Part shown: positions 1 through 8,913 of the stretch, in pieces | Layout of the letters: each line of letters starts with the position of its first letter | Position numbering within the stretch: the stretch's first letter is position 1 | Assembly: GCF_047807365.1 (NCBI RefSeq) | Contig: NZ_JBLOUI010000006.1 | Coordinates: forward strand, 1-64,000 | From: Peptacetobacter sp900539645 | GTDB lineage: Bacteria; Bacillota; Clostridia; Peptostreptococcales; Peptostreptococcaceae | Length of the DNA: 64,000 bases | Direction of reading: 5' to 3' | Translations under genes and position numbers: made by a program | The notes under the pieces: generated by a model | Told to the model about the DNA's origin: nothing | Databases searched by the model: none | Seen by the model: the letters and a program-made list of their open reading frames with translations, nothing else

Positions 1-30
1 TTATCTGTCTTATTTGTGTGTTTAAAATAT

Positions 31-69
31 AAAAATAGCAGGAAAGCAAAAATCTTTCCTGCTATTTTT
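31..69 (-). terminator. Rho-independent terminator after the hydrogenase gene
   Basis: A perfect 16-bp stem (31-46 with 54-69) has a short loop and runs of A on the left and T on the right. It can therefore work in both directions. It lies 75 bases past the stop of the minus-strand hydrogenase gene and would also stop anything entering from the left edge. Confidence 0.85.
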
Positions 70-144
70 CTTTTAGATAACCTCATTAACAATGCTAACT
101 TAATGACATTGAATAATTCGCATCTTTTTTTATTTTATCTATAA

Positions 145-1650
145 TTATAATTTTCTTTCTAAATCTATATCTTCATATTCTGATAATGTTTCATTAGATA
201 ATACTGTCTTTATACTAGACTGTGAATTCTTTTTATCAAATGCTGGTTTTGCTTTTGGCATAGATATAAATTTACCTGCACCATTTATACATCCACCTTC
301 ACACATCATACCTTCTATAAAGTTTCCTCCAGCTTTATTAACTTTAGAAAGAGTTAATACCTTTTTAGCTTCTTTTCCTCCAGATACTTTTACTGGTTTA
401 AAATCTACATCTACACCTTTGTCAGCTATATAGTTTTCTATAGCTTTTGTAAGACCACCTGCTGCACCAAATCCTCTACCGAATATAGAGGCTCCATCAG
501 TATCTTCATTCTGGCATTTTGCTAATTCTATACCAAATCCTTCAAATAAAGCCATTAACTCTTCAAATGTAAGTACATAATCAATAGCTCCAACTACATC
601 TTTTCTAAATGCTTCTTTTTTCTTAGCTGTACATGGTCCTATGAACACAACCACAGAATCTGGATCCATATTTTTTATATATCTTCCTGTCGCTATCATA
701 GGAGATACTGTATGAGATATTTTATCTGCCATATCTGGGAACATTACATCTATATATGATACAAATCCTGGACAACATGAATTTGTCATTATATTTGCAC
801 CATCTTCCATTCTCTCAACAAATTCATTTGCTTCATGAACTGTAACGGCATCTGCTCCACAAGCAGCTTCGTACATATCTTTAAACCCTAATGATTTTAT
901 TGCATTTTTAACCTGACCATAAGTTATTATAGCAGGAACCTGACCTGTTATAGCAGGAGCAACAACTGCATATATATTTTTTTCTTTCTTTTCTAATAAT
1001 CTAGCAACTGGTGCTATAAGACTTCTATCTGATATAGCTCCAAATGGACATGCAGACATACACGCACCACAGTTTACACATTTTTCCTCGTGTATTATTG
1101 CCTTTGATGTTTCTTTATTTATATCAAGAGCTCCTGTAGGACATACTGACTTACAAGGTCTAACCATTTCTGATATAGCATCATACTGACATGCCTTTTT
1201 ACAAGCACCACAAGATTTACATTTATCCTGATCTATATAAGCTCTACCATTTATATAAGATATAGCTCCAAATTTACAAGCTTCTTTACATCTATGAGCT
1301 AAACAACCTCTACATAAATCAGTTACTGTAAAGTCATTTATAGGGCAGCTATCACAAGCTGCTTCTAGTACATATATTATCTGTTCTCCATCTTTTATGT
1401 TTATTTTTTCTGTATCTACTTTTTTATTTTCGCCATTTGGATCTAGGTCTAGCGCGATTCTAGCTCTTTCAGCTACAACTTCTCTTTCCTTGTATACACA
1501 ACATCTATATATAGCTTTATCGCCTTTTATTATTTTATTTGGAATTTTATCTAGTTCCTTTTTTGTTATGTTGTTCTCTCTTGCTAGTTTTACTACTTCT
1601 ACTAATACTTCATGTTTAAGCTTTTTTAATTGAGTTTCAAATTGAAACAC
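145..1650 (-). CDS. Monomeric [FeFe] hydrogenase-like iron-sulfur protein
   Basis: The 501-residue protein is predicted to exchange electrons between ferredoxin-type clusters and protons/H2 in the cytoplasm. Ferredoxin-like CxxCxxCxxxC motifs sit near residues 144-154 and 191-201, with extra cysteines at 97-125 and 166-170. The H-cluster domain follows: NSCCPGF (Cys292/293), IGPCTAKKKEA (Cys340) and MMCEGGCINGAG (Cys450/454). These are variants of the usual TSCCPxW, PCxxKxxE and MxCxxGCxxGGG signatures. There is no N-terminal 2Fe-2S domain, so it resembles the less studied clostridial group B type rather than classical HydA. Translation starts at GTG with GGGGTGG upstream. It is a single-gene unit with a terminator behind it. 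The family call is firm; H2 evolution, uptake or sensing cannot be told apart. Confidence 0.85.
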   Translation of the reverse strand: MFQFETQLKKLKHEVLVEVVKLARENNITKKELDKIPNKIIKGDKAIYRCCVYKEREVVAERARIALDLDPNGENKKVDTEKINIKDGEQIIYVLEAACDSCPINDFTVTDLCRGCLAHRCKEACKFGAISYINGRAYIDQDKCKSCGACKKACQYDAISEMVRPCKSVCPTGALDINKETSKAIIHEEKCVNCGACMSACPFGAISDRSLIAPVARLLEKKEKNIYAVVAPAITGQVPAIITYGQVKNAIKSLGFKDMYEAACGADAVTVHEANEFVERMEDGANIMTNSCCPGFVSYIDVMFPDMADKISHTVSPMIATGRYIKNMDPDSVVVFIGPCTAKKKEAFRKDVVGAIDYVLTFEELMALFEGFGIELAKCQNEDTDGASIFGRGFGAAGGLTKAIENYIADKGVDVDFKPVKVSGGKEAKKVLTLSKVNKAGGNFIEGMMCEGGCINGAGKFISMPKAKPAFDKKNSQSSIKTVLSNETLSEYEDIDLERKL

Positions 1651-1805
1651 TAATATCCACCCCTTTTTTTACTTTATTTTCACAACTTCGAATTTTATTA
1701 TATCACAATAGATATATGGTTGTCATTTTTTTATCAATTTTTAGATATTTTTAACATTTCTTTTAATATTTCAAAACTAGCCTTTTCTTAATTTTTTTAT
1801 TACCT

Positions 1806-3140
1806 TTATACAGTTTTCATACCAGTATATCTTTCCTTGCTCTTTATAGCTAAATCAGTTTTATATGATATATTTACTGTAATTCCAATAAATACCATTA
1901 CTATACATTCTGCTACTAACTGACTAGCCCATATCCCATTTACACCAAATTTAGATGCAAATACAAATAAAACTACAGGCAGAATAACTACTGATCTTAA
2001 AAGCCCCATTATATTTGAGTATATTGTTTTCTCTATTGCTTGATAATAAATTGTCCTAGTTAGGTTAACTCCTAGGAATATATATGCTGCATTAGTCAGA
2101 TTAAGACCTATAACAGCCATATCTATTACTTCAGGCGAATTAGAGAATACTCCTGCTATAAATCTACCGCATCCTGCATATGCTAATGTTACTGCAGCTG
2201 ATACAAATATACACATTTTTATAGTCATATTATAGAAAGTAAGCATATTTTCTTTGTTTTCTGTACCAAAGTTGTAGCTTATTAATGGTTGAACACCCAT
2301 AGTTATTCCCAATACTATATTGTATATATTAGATGTAGCATAGTTTATTATTGCATATGCTGCTATTCCACTTTCCCCAACAGTATTTGAAAGTGCAATA
2401 TTGTGGAAGAATATTATTACAGAAAATGCCGCTTCTGCTAAGAAAGATGGAAATCCTATCTTCATAGCTTCAACGAATGCTGATATACCTATATTTGTCT
2501 TACCAAATGAAAGCTGACCATGTTTAAATATAAAGTGAGGTAGCATCATCATAAGTGCAATACTGTTTCCTATACCTGTCGCAACTGCTGCACTTTTCAC
2601 ACCCTGCTGAAGTACAAATATAAATACATAATTTAATATAATATTTATCACTGTAGCTGTCATACTGGCAACCATAGCTAGTTTTGGAGCATTATCATTT
2701 CTTAAAAAGCTACCAAAAACAACCATAAGTACACTTGAGATACAGAATATAGAGTAGTATCTTAAATATTCAGCAGCTATAGGAACTAATCTTCCTTTTG
2801 CTCCAAGAAGTACAACTATAGCTTCTGAAAATGCAACACATACTACACTAATCAACAAGCTCATTACTATTAATGATTTTATAACCTGTCTAAATATATT
2901 TACAGCCTTATCAGAATCTCCTTCTCCAAAATTCTTAGATACTAAAGATCCTCCCCCAACAGCTGCCATATTAGATATTCCTATAAAAATCATTATAACC
3001 GGTATAACTATATTTACACCAGCTATAGCATCATCTCCTACACCTATCCCTAAAAACATACCATCAAGGACAGTATTAAATGATGCTACAAACATCGCCA
3101 ATGCAGATGGAACTGTAAGTGATAAAAATTTTTTCTTCAT
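1806..3140 (-). CDS. MATE family multidrug/cation efflux transporter
   Basis: The 444-residue integral membrane protein has about twelve hydrophobic segments in two homologous halves, as in MATE antiporters that export drugs or metabolites using Na+ or H+ gradients. Family features are the N-terminal region with VPSALAMFVASFNTVLDGMF, the GVGDDAIAGVNIVIP segment and the repeat-like GESGIAAYAIINYATSN region. The length is typical. The ATG has GGAGGAG eight bases upstream and overlaps the stop of a 13-codon upstream ORF (ATGA). The substrate cannot be read from sequence. Confidence 0.9.
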   Translation of the reverse strand: MKKKFLSLTVPSALAMFVASFNTVLDGMFLGIGVGDDAIAGVNIVIPVIMIFIGISNMAAVGGGSLVSKNFGEGDSDKAVNIFRQVIKSLIVMSLLISVVCVAFSEAIVVLLGAKGRLVPIAAEYLRYYSIFCISSVLMVVFGSFLRNDNAPKLAMVASMTATVINIILNYVFIFVLQQGVKSAAVATGIGNSIALMMMLPHFIFKHGQLSFGKTNIGISAFVEAMKIGFPSFLAEAAFSVIIFFHNIALSNTVGESGIAAYAIINYATSNIYNIVLGITMGVQPLISYNFGTENKENMLTFYNMTIKMCIFVSAAVTLAYAGCGRFIAGVFSNSPEVIDMAVIGLNLTNAAYIFLGVNLTRTIYYQAIEKTIYSNIMGLLRSVVILPVVLFVFASKFGVNGIWASQLVAECIVMVFIGITVNISYKTDLAIKSKERYTGMKTV

Positions 3141-3178
3141 TTCTCTCCTCCATAATATAAACCTTTTTTAACATGCAT
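3137..3178 (-). CDS. Candidate 13-residue upstream ORF coupled to the MATE gene
   Basis: An ATG four bases after GGAGGG opens a reading frame for MHVKKGLYYGGEK. Its TGA overlaps the MATE start as ATGA, and the MATE ribosome-binding site lies inside its last codons. This geometry suggests translational coupling or a leader peptide controlling transporter expression. Expression is unproven, and the frame is short enough to be chance. Confidence 0.35.
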   Translation of the reverse strand: MHVKKGLYYGGEK

Positions 3179-3230
3179 CTATCCCTCCAACTTATTCCAA
3201 AAACAATCCATGCATGTTCTTTACAAAAGA

Positions 3231-3259
3231 AAAAGAATATCCGAAACGGATATTCTTTT
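3231..3259 (-). terminator. Terminator after the SPFH/NfeD genes
   Basis: A perfect 13-bp stem (3231-3243 with 3247-3259) with a tiny loop is followed on the minus strand by a T-rich tail. It ends the NfeD-SPFH transcript before the MATE unit. Confidence 0.75.
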
Positions 3260-3321
3260 CCACGACTTGTATTATATACCATTTTTATTTTTTAATCTAC
3301 AATAAAATCAAAAATCTTATA

Positions 3322-4323
3322 CTAATTTTCTTTTGCATCTTCCATTACTTCTTTTATACCTTTAAAAGTACCTAATAGACTAACTGCATCTGAAGGAAGA
3401 ACTAACTTAGCTGACTCACTCTGACCTAGTTTTTCTAAAGCTTCCATAGATTTTAATGCAAGCATGTTATCATCTATATCTGCTTCTTTCATAGCTTTAA
3501 ATACTAAAGCTAAACCTTGTGCAGTAGCTTCCTGACTTCTTCTAATCATTTCAGCTTCTCCAGTTGCTCTAGCTATTGCAGTTTCTCTTATCGCTTCTGC
3601 TTCCCCTTCTGCTACTAAGATTGCAGACTGTTTCTGACCTTCTGCTTCTCTTATCATAGCTTCTTTCTTAGCTTCTGCTCTAAGTATAGCTGACTGTTTT
3701 TCACCTTCTGCCTGAAGGATAGACGCTGATTTGTTACCTTCTGCCTGAAGGATTGCTTCTCTTCTTTCACGTTCAGCTCTCATCTGTTTTTCCATAGCAA
3801 CCTGTATATCATGAGGAGGCATTATATTTTTAAGTTCTACTCTGTTTACTTTTATACCCCATTTATCAGTAGCTTCGTCTAATATAGTTCTCATCTTAGC
3901 ATTGATTATATCTCTTGAAGTAAGAGTTTCATCAAGGTCTAACTCACCTATTATATTTCTTAGAGTAGTAGCAGTTAAGTTTTCTATAGCTGATATAGGA
4001 TTAGCTATTTCGAATACATACTTAACTGGATCTGTTACTTTATAGTAAACTACTGTGTCTATCTGCATAGTAACATTGTCCTTTGTGATAACTGGCTGTG
4101 GTGGGAAATCAACAACTAATTCTCTAAGGTCTATAATGTAAGCCATTCTATCTATAAATGGCACTAAAAAATGAACCCCTGTTTTAGCTTCTTTTCTAAA
4201 TTTTCCAAGTCTCATTATAATACCGACTTTTGACTGTTTTATAACCTTTACACAAGAAAGAGCTATAAGTACAACAACTACAATCAGTACTAAATTTATT
4301 ATAGTTTTTACTACTGCGGGCAT
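3322..4323 (-). CDS. SPFH/Band 7 (stomatin-like) membrane protein
   Basis: The 333-residue protein has one N-terminal membrane helix (about residues 5-25), then an SPFH/Band 7 domain beginning KQSKVGIIMRLGKFRKEAKTG. A long Ala/Glu-rich coiled coil follows, with tandem ILQAEG/ILRAEA-type repeats around 200-260. Such proteins form oligomeric membrane scaffolds. The NfeD-family gene just upstream is the classic partner, so the two probably act together in membrane organisation or quality control. I place the start at the ATG at 4323 because GGAGGT lies six bases upstream. An in-frame ATG at 4341 would put that site inside the coding region. Confidence 0.88.
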   Translation of the reverse strand: MPAVVKTIINLVLIVVVVLIALSCVKVIKQSKVGIIMRLGKFRKEAKTGVHFLVPFIDRMAYIIDLRELVVDFPPQPVITKDNVTMQIDTVVYYKVTDPVKYVFEIANPISAIENLTATTLRNIIGELDLDETLTSRDIINAKMRTILDEATDKWGIKVNRVELKNIMPPHDIQVAMEKQMRAERERREAILQAEGNKSASILQAEGEKQSAILRAEAKKEAMIREAEGQKQSAILVAEGEAEAIRETAIARATGEAEMIRRSQEATAQGLALVFKAMKEADIDDNMLALKSMEALEKLGQSESAKLVLPSDAVSLLGTFKGIKEVMEDAKEN

Positions 4324-4382
4324 AACGCCACCTCCATTCATCTATTCCTTTTGTATATTATTTAGATATTCTAAATTACAAA

Positions 4383-4817
4383 CTATTTAGTTACAACTAG
4401 TTTAACACCGTCAATTTTAACTACTTTTACTTTTTCACCTTTTTTATATGTAACCTCTTTTTCAGATACGGCTGTCCATTTTTCACCTTCTAAATTGACA
4501 ATTCCATATACTATATTTGATACATCTTTTTCTACAATAGCATATTTTCCAATAAGGGCATCTATATTAGTATTAGATACATAGTTTTCATCTTTTTTCA
4601 CCATTAATTTTGTTGCTATAAAAAGCATTATACTTGAACTTAATCCAAATATAACTAGCTGCATCGGTATACTTTCTACATAAGTAGTTAAAAACATAGT
4701 GGCCAATGCTCCAAAGCTAAACCATATTAATGTAAGCCCTGCTGTAAACATTTCGCCTATACCAAATATAACCGCAACTGCCAACCAAACTAGTTTTATA
4801 TTTATTCCTAAAAGCAT
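4383..4817 (-). CDS. NfeD family membrane protein
   Basis: The 144-residue protein has three or four hydrophobic segments in its first 75 residues. A small soluble C-terminal beta-barrel domain of the OB-fold type follows (LIGKYAIVEKDVS to KVVKIDGVKLVVTK). This is the short NfeD architecture without the ClpP-like protease domain. It is the first gene of a two-gene operon with the SPFH protein. The ATG at 4817 follows AAGGGAGG at good spacing; a TTG 18 bases upstream would overlap that site. Confidence 0.82.
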   Translation of the reverse strand: MLLGINIKLVWLAVAVIFGIGEMFTAGLTLIWFSFGALATMFLTTYVESIPMQLVIFGLSSSIMLFIATKLMVKKDENYVSNTNIDALIGKYAIVEKDVSNIVYGIVNLEGEKWTAVSEKEVTYKKGEKVKVVKIDGVKLVVTK

Positions 4818-5001
4818 ATATACCCCTCCCTTCAAGTATTTTACTTTTTAACAATATTATGTAATTTCTTTCAGTATGTTTTCTTTTTTTCATTATATTA
4901 CATAATTTCTTTTCAATGATTACAAAAAAGTATCAAATTTTTCTAACTTTAATCAATTTTTTAAATTTTGTAACTTTTTTCTTTTTATTTACAATATTTC
5001 T

Positions 5002-6501
5002 TTATCTGTCCTCAAAATCCTTCATTGTATACGAAATTTTTTCTATAATATCACTTGCATTTACTGTATATTTATCTTCAGCTAATTTATCTCCTATATA
5101 TCCATGTAGATATGTTCCAACTACTGCTGCATCAAACAGAGATATTCCTTGCCCTGCTAGTGATGTTATTATTCCTGTTAGGCAATCTCCCATACCTCCA
5201 TTTGCCATGGCACTGTTTCCAGTCATATTTATATATGTAGTATATCCATCTGTTATAACAGTTCTATTTCCTTTCAATAATACTATTGACTTAAGATTTC
5301 TTGCTGTTTCTTTAGCTGCGTCTATTCTATTATTGTTTATATACTCCATAGAAAATCCTGTTATTCTAGATAATTCTGCTGGATGAGGAGTAATCAATGT
5401 ATCCACTTTACTATTTTTTAAAATATCTTTATTATTTTTTAGACAGTTTATTCCATCTGCGTCTATGATTACAGGACATTTTGCTACTTTTAAAATATCT
5501 GCAACTATCTTCAATGTTGTTTTATTATCTCCCATACCAGGTCCAATTCCTATAGCATTACTATTTTCAATAAGTTTTTTTACTCTTTCTTCTTCTGAAT
5601 AATTTACAGTCATAGCTTCAGTAAATACCGTACATAATTTTTCCTGAACATCTGAGTCACTTATAAGTGTAACTAATCCACTACCTGTTTTTACAGCTGA
5701 TTCTGTAGCAATTTTTGCTGCTCCATAGAATCCTCTACTTCCTGCTACTATACTAATTCTTCCAAAATTTCCTTTATGTGCGTTCTTATCTTTCTTTTTT
5801 ATAAATCTTTTAATTTCATTTTTACCGATTATAAATTCACTATTATGAAATTTATCTTTAATAGATTTTGGGACACCTATATCTTCTACTACGATTTCTC
5901 CAGTATAATCATCTGCTTTATAGTTTAAAAATCCTCGCTTATAAAACTCAAAGCTTATTGTTTTACAAGCCTTAGCTGCAATTCCCTTTATATCTCCTGT
6001 ATCGCTATCCAAACCAGAAGATATATCTATAGAATATATTTTTTTAGAAAATTTATTCATAGATTCTATAACTTCTGCAAATATACCTGTTACATCTCTC
6101 TTAAGTCCTGTCCCAAATATAGCATCTACACAAACATCTGTATTTTTTAACGACTCTTCTAAGACATTTATATTTTCGTCATTTATAAACGTTAAATTCA
6201 CACCCATATTTTCTAAAATTTTAAAGTTTACAGAAGAACAATCTGTCAATTTTTCTTTTTTACCAACTAAAAATACATCTACTCTTTTACCAAGTATGTA
6301 TAATTTTCTAGCAATTCCAAGTCCATCTCCACCATTATTTCCAACACCGCATACAACAGTATAAGAATTGTTTTTATCTATATCCATGTTTTTCATAGCT
6401 GCATTTACAGCATTTTCCATCATTACAATTAATGGTATTTCAAGCTCTGTAACACAAGCATTATCCATATTTTTAGTAAGATTAGAAGTACCTACTAGCA
6501 T
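5002..6501 (-). CDS. nnr: Bifunctional NAD(P)H-hydrate epimerase and ADP-dependent dehydratase
   Basis: The protein (about 499 residues) repairs hydrated NADH and NADPH. The N-terminal YjeF-like epimerase domain (1-210) has GNNGGDGLGIAR, FGTGLKRDVTG and SIDISSGLDSDTG. The C-terminal ribokinase-like dehydratase domain (225-495) has GNFGRISIVAGS, GIGPGMGD, VIIDADGINCL, LITPHPAELSR and GNSAMANGGMGDCLTG, the last being the nucleotide-binding and catalytic Asp region. The fused length is normal. The start is uncertain: ATG at 6501 is preferred over TTG at 6513, though the ribosome-binding site is weak. It lies 91 bases behind the sigma/anti-sigma pair and may be partly co-transcribed. Confidence 0.92.
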   Translation of the reverse strand: MLVGTSNLTKNMDNACVTELEIPLIVMMENAVNAAMKNMDIDKNNSYTVVCGVGNNGGDGLGIARKLYILGKRVDVFLVGKKEKLTDCSSVNFKILENMGVNLTFINDENINVLEESLKNTDVCVDAIFGTGLKRDVTGIFAEVIESMNKFSKKIYSIDISSGLDSDTGDIKGIAAKACKTISFEFYKRGFLNYKADDYTGEIVVEDIGVPKSIKDKFHNSEFIIGKNEIKRFIKKKDKNAHKGNFGRISIVAGSRGFYGAAKIATESAVKTGSGLVTLISDSDVQEKLCTVFTEAMTVNYSEEERVKKLIENSNAIGIGPGMGDNKTTLKIVADILKVAKCPVIIDADGINCLKNNKDILKNSKVDTLITPHPAELSRITGFSMEYINNNRIDAAKETARNLKSIVLLKGNRTVITDGYTTYINMTGNSAMANGGMGDCLTGIITSLAGQGISLFDAAVVGTYLHGYIGDKLAEDKYTVNASDIIEKISYTMKDFEDR

Positions 6502-6592
6502 TAATATCACCAATCTTTCTATTATTTATTTTTAAATTATACTTCTCAATATTATTTTACCATTTATTCAGATTTATTTTAATAATAGTAAT

Positions 6593-7597
6593 TTAATCCT
6601 CATCGTCATCATCGTCGTCATGATCATCATCTTCTTCATCTTCTTCATCATCGTCATCGTCGTCTGATTCATATTTTTTATTAGAAGAATTAGAGTTAGT
6701 ATTATTATTTTTTCTATTGCTATTTTTATAGTAGTCTTCAATTTCATCTATATCATCGTCGTCATCATCTTCATATCCTTCACTTCTGTCTTCTAATTCA
6801 TCAAGAATTTCTTCTCTTAAATATTCGTATTTTCCATCTTTTAACATCTGATTTAATCTATCCATTGTCATTCCTTCGATATCGTCTTCTTCTATCATCT
6901 TCATAGCTGCGTACTCGCCCATTGAAATTTCAGCATTTTGATTCATATTAACCTGATTTTTATCAACTCTTACATACATAATATTTAATCCTTTAAATTT
7001 CTGACTTATAAGATTTTTTATTTCTTTTTCATAAGCTAAATCCTCAGCATCTTCAAAACAAAGTCCAACTAATACTCTTCCATTTTTATTATTTTTAGAA
7101 TCCCGTTTTATTTGTTTGTACAACTGATCTAAAACCATTGAAAAATCGTCATCATCTGATATATCTAGGCTTCCGTTTATTAGAGATGTAGAGTTCACTT
7201 TTTTATTTTTATCGAGATTAAGCTCCAAGCTGCTTCCATTTTCATCAAATGATACAGTAGCATAAGATTTTGGAGAAGATGTATATATAACTGCTCCTAC
7301 TATTATTGCGATCGTTGCAGCAACACTAACCAATCTCTTGTAAATTCTACTCATATTATTCTTGCTTTTTTCCTTTTTTTCTTTAAAATCTATAACATTT
7401 GATTTCTCTTCATTTTCTTCGCTCTGGTCAGATAAAATTGCATTTTCTTCAGTATTGTATATATCTTCTTCTAAGAAGTATATCTTATCTCCAACCTTCA
7501 TCCCTTCTTTATTGTTTATTCTTAAAAATTCTGATTCATTAGTCACAACTATCGAATACTCATCCTTAACTTCTATAATAATCCCTTTGTATAACAT
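6593..7597 (-). CDS. rsgI: RsgI-like membrane anti-sigma factor with Asp-rich tail
   Basis: The 334-residue protein is encoded two bases after sigI and is its likely anti-sigma factor. Residues 1-45 match the RsgI N-terminal sigma-binding domain (MLYKGIIIEVKDEYSIVV onward). One membrane helix spans about 87-106. The external part starts ATVSFDENGSSLEL, the region where relatives typically carry an Asn-Pro-Ser cleavage motif; here it reads Asn-Gly-Ser. The C terminus is a low-complexity tail with Asp/Glu blocks at 275-290 and 311-334 separated by an Asn/Ser linker. It has no recognisable carbohydrate-binding domain. Pairing and N-terminal domain make the call strong; the signal sensed is unknown. 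Confidence 0.85.
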   Translation of the reverse strand: MLYKGIIIEVKDEYSIVVTNESEFLRINNKEGMKVGDKIYFLEEDIYNTEENAILSDQSEENEEKSNVIDFKEKKEKSKNNMSRIYKRLVSVAATIAIIVGAVIYTSSPKSYATVSFDENGSSLELNLDKNKKVNSTSLINGSLDISDDDDFSMVLDQLYKQIKRDSKNNKNGRVLVGLCFEDAEDLAYEKEIKNLISQKFKGLNIMYVRVDKNQVNMNQNAEISMGEYAAMKMIEEDDIEGMTMDRLNQMLKDGKYEYLREEILDELEDRSEGYEDDDDDDIDEIEDYYKNSNRKNNNTNSNSSNKKYESDDDDDDEEDEEDDDHDDDDDDED

Positions 7598-7599
7598 AA

Positions 7600-8268
7600 T
7601 TATCTACCTTTCTTTATCCATAGTTTTAAATTTCTATATCCTCTAAATAGTATAATTATAACTGTTATAATAAATAACTTGCTCTTTCTAATTACTTTTT
7701 CGCTTACATCAAACCTGTCAGACATATTTTTTATAGGTAATCTCTTTTTCACAAACATGAAATCAGTTATATCTTTTTCTCTACTTGATTTTTCAGAAAT
7801 ATCTATTGCTTTTTCTCTTGTATCTTTGTGCTTTGGAGCTTCATTTACAAGTTCTTCAAAACCAAAGCCAAAATCGTCTATTTCCTCTTTTAATTTTTTT
7901 ATCTCGTTTATTGTAAATTCTCTATTTAAATCATCTTTATCGTGATCTTCTAAATTATCTACTAAGTCAGTTCCTCTCTCTTTATAGTCTTCTATAGATT
8001 TATTTTTACTATGTTTATTTTCCTTTTCAAAGAAGTTTTTTAGTCTGCTTTCTATTACCAATCTTGAAAACGCATAAAAATCTCCTCTGCTTTCCTTGTA
8101 CTTTTCTATAGCTTCAACAAAAGCCATCATTCCAATACTATACTCGTCATCATTTTCTATAGAAACATATCTTCCTGTAAATTTACTTATACACGAAATT
8201 ATAAACGGTATATGTTTTTCTATAAATTCCTCAGTTGCTTGAGGCTCTATTATTTTTTCATTTTCCAT
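7600..8268 (-). CDS. sigI: SigI family RNA polymerase sigma factor
   Basis: The 222-residue alternative sigma factor belongs to the SigI branch, which controls heat or envelope-stress genes in Bacillus and polysaccharide-degradation genes in some clostridia. A sigma-70 region 2-like segment covers about 20-90 (YSIGMMAFVEAIEKY, FYAFSRLVIESRLKNFFE). A C-terminal segment (RLPIKNMSDRFDVSEKVIRKSKLFIITVIIILFRGY) ends in the hydrophobic stretch typical of SigI proteins. It is co-transcribed with its anti-sigma gene. I could not identify an autoregulatory SigI promoter upstream. Confidence 0.85.
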   Translation of the reverse strand: MENEKIIEPQATEEFIEKHIPFIISCISKFTGRYVSIENDDEYSIGMMAFVEAIEKYKESRGDFYAFSRLVIESRLKNFFEKENKHSKNKSIEDYKERGTDLVDNLEDHDKDDLNREFTINEIKKLKEEIDDFGFGFEELVNEAPKHKDTREKAIDISEKSSREKDITDFMFVKKRLPIKNMSDRFDVSEKVIRKSKLFIITVIIILFRGYRNLKLWIKKGR

Positions 8269-8566
8269 AAAATCATATCCTTCTCTTTATAAAAAATTTT
8301 ATTTTGAATTCTGCTATTCAACTCAAGATAATATTTAAATTTTATTATCGTTAGAATATTATTATTTATTATATAATACAATATTTTTTCATAATTTAGG
8401 TAAGTTTATTATTATATTTAAACTCAATTTTAACTAATTTTCTAAAAATTTTTCAAGATTTTTATTTATTTCAGGATAGTATTATTTTCAATGCTTTCAA
8501 GTTATTTATTTTAGCAGTAAATATATCAAATTTTCTAAAAAATTAAAAAAATTTTAAATTTTTGTG
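8269..8566. other. AT-rich divergent intergenic region
   Basis: About 300 bases between sigI (leftward) and the attenuated ABC transporter operon (rightward). It holds the sigI ribosome-binding site and presumably its promoter, but no ORF, RNA gene or repeat that I can support. Confidence 0.5.
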
Positions 8567-8595
8567 TTGACAGAAAAAAATCTCTGAGCTAAAAT
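8567..8595 (+). promoter_or_regulatory. Sigma-A-type promoter of the ABC transporter operon
   Basis: A consensus TTGACA (8567-8572) and TAAAAT (8590-8595) are separated by exactly 17 bases. The promoter lies about 80 bases before the leader peptide start. Confidence 0.85.
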
Positions 8596-8676
8596 AAGAA
8601 CCATAGAAAATGAATCACAAAATTTTCAGAAAAATATTTCAAATTTTTAATTATTAAACGAAAGGGAGAGAATGTT

Positions 8677-8727
8677 ATGAAGACTTTAAAGAATAAACAG
8701 AGACGATTTTATTTTAGCCACTATTAG
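8677..8727 (+). CDS. Leader peptide MKTLKNKQRRFYFSHY (attenuator sensor)
   Basis: A 16-codon ORF with AGGGAG nine bases upstream of its ATG ends in RFYFSHY. Five of its last six residues are Phe, Tyr or His. Bases 8714-8720, inside the Phe-Ser-His codons, are complementary to 8793-8799, which is also one arm of an antiterminator. This is the layout of a ribosome-mediated attenuator: a ribosome stalled on aromatic codons would mask this segment. A paralogous arrangement with a poly-Tyr leader stands before the second binding-protein gene. Confidence 0.8.
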   Translation: MKTLKNKQRRFYFSHY

Positions 8728-8874
8728 ATTGGTTTGTATCGATTCCATGCGAATAGGTACAGGCCGTTAGGATTTTACGACTGTATCTATGTTGGCTAAG
8801 TTTCGATTTGTTTGTTTTGTAAAGTTTTTATAAAATATATCGGCCACATAGAACAAATACTATGTGGTTTTTTT
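8713..8874 (+). promoter_or_regulatory. Transcription attenuator with alternative hairpins (copy 1)
   Basis: Four elements are visible. Region 1 (8714-8720, in the leader peptide) pairs with 8793-8799. A 10-bp hairpin, 8753-8762 with 8781-8790, nests inside that pairing. The antiterminator pairs 8787-8796 (CTATGTTGGC) with 8843-8851 (GCCACATAG) with one bulged base. The terminator pairs 8844-8851 with 8860-8867. Antiterminator and terminator share the 8843-8851 arm, so they exclude each other. No T-box consensus (such as GGTACCGCG) is present. The expected logic is that scarce charged aromatic tRNA lets transcription run into the transporter genes. Confidence 0.75.
8844..8874 (+). terminator. 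Attenuator terminator 1 of the transporter operon
   Basis: CCACATAG (8844-8851) pairs with CTATGTGG (8860-8867) over an 8-base loop and is followed by seven T. The left arm is also used by the antiterminator. Confidence 0.85.
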
Positions 8875-8913
8875 ATATCTATTTTTATATAAATTGTTTT
8901 TATATGAATATTG

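Noticed and set aside
3076..3282. 68-codon minus-strand ORF before the MATE gene
   Set aside because: It spans the terminator hairpin and overlaps the MATE start out of frame, with no ribosome-binding site.
5002..5386. Plus-strand ORFs opposite the nnr gene and similar antisense frames elsewhere
   Set aside because: They are mirror frames of clearly conserved minus-strand proteins, with low-complexity hydrophobic translations.
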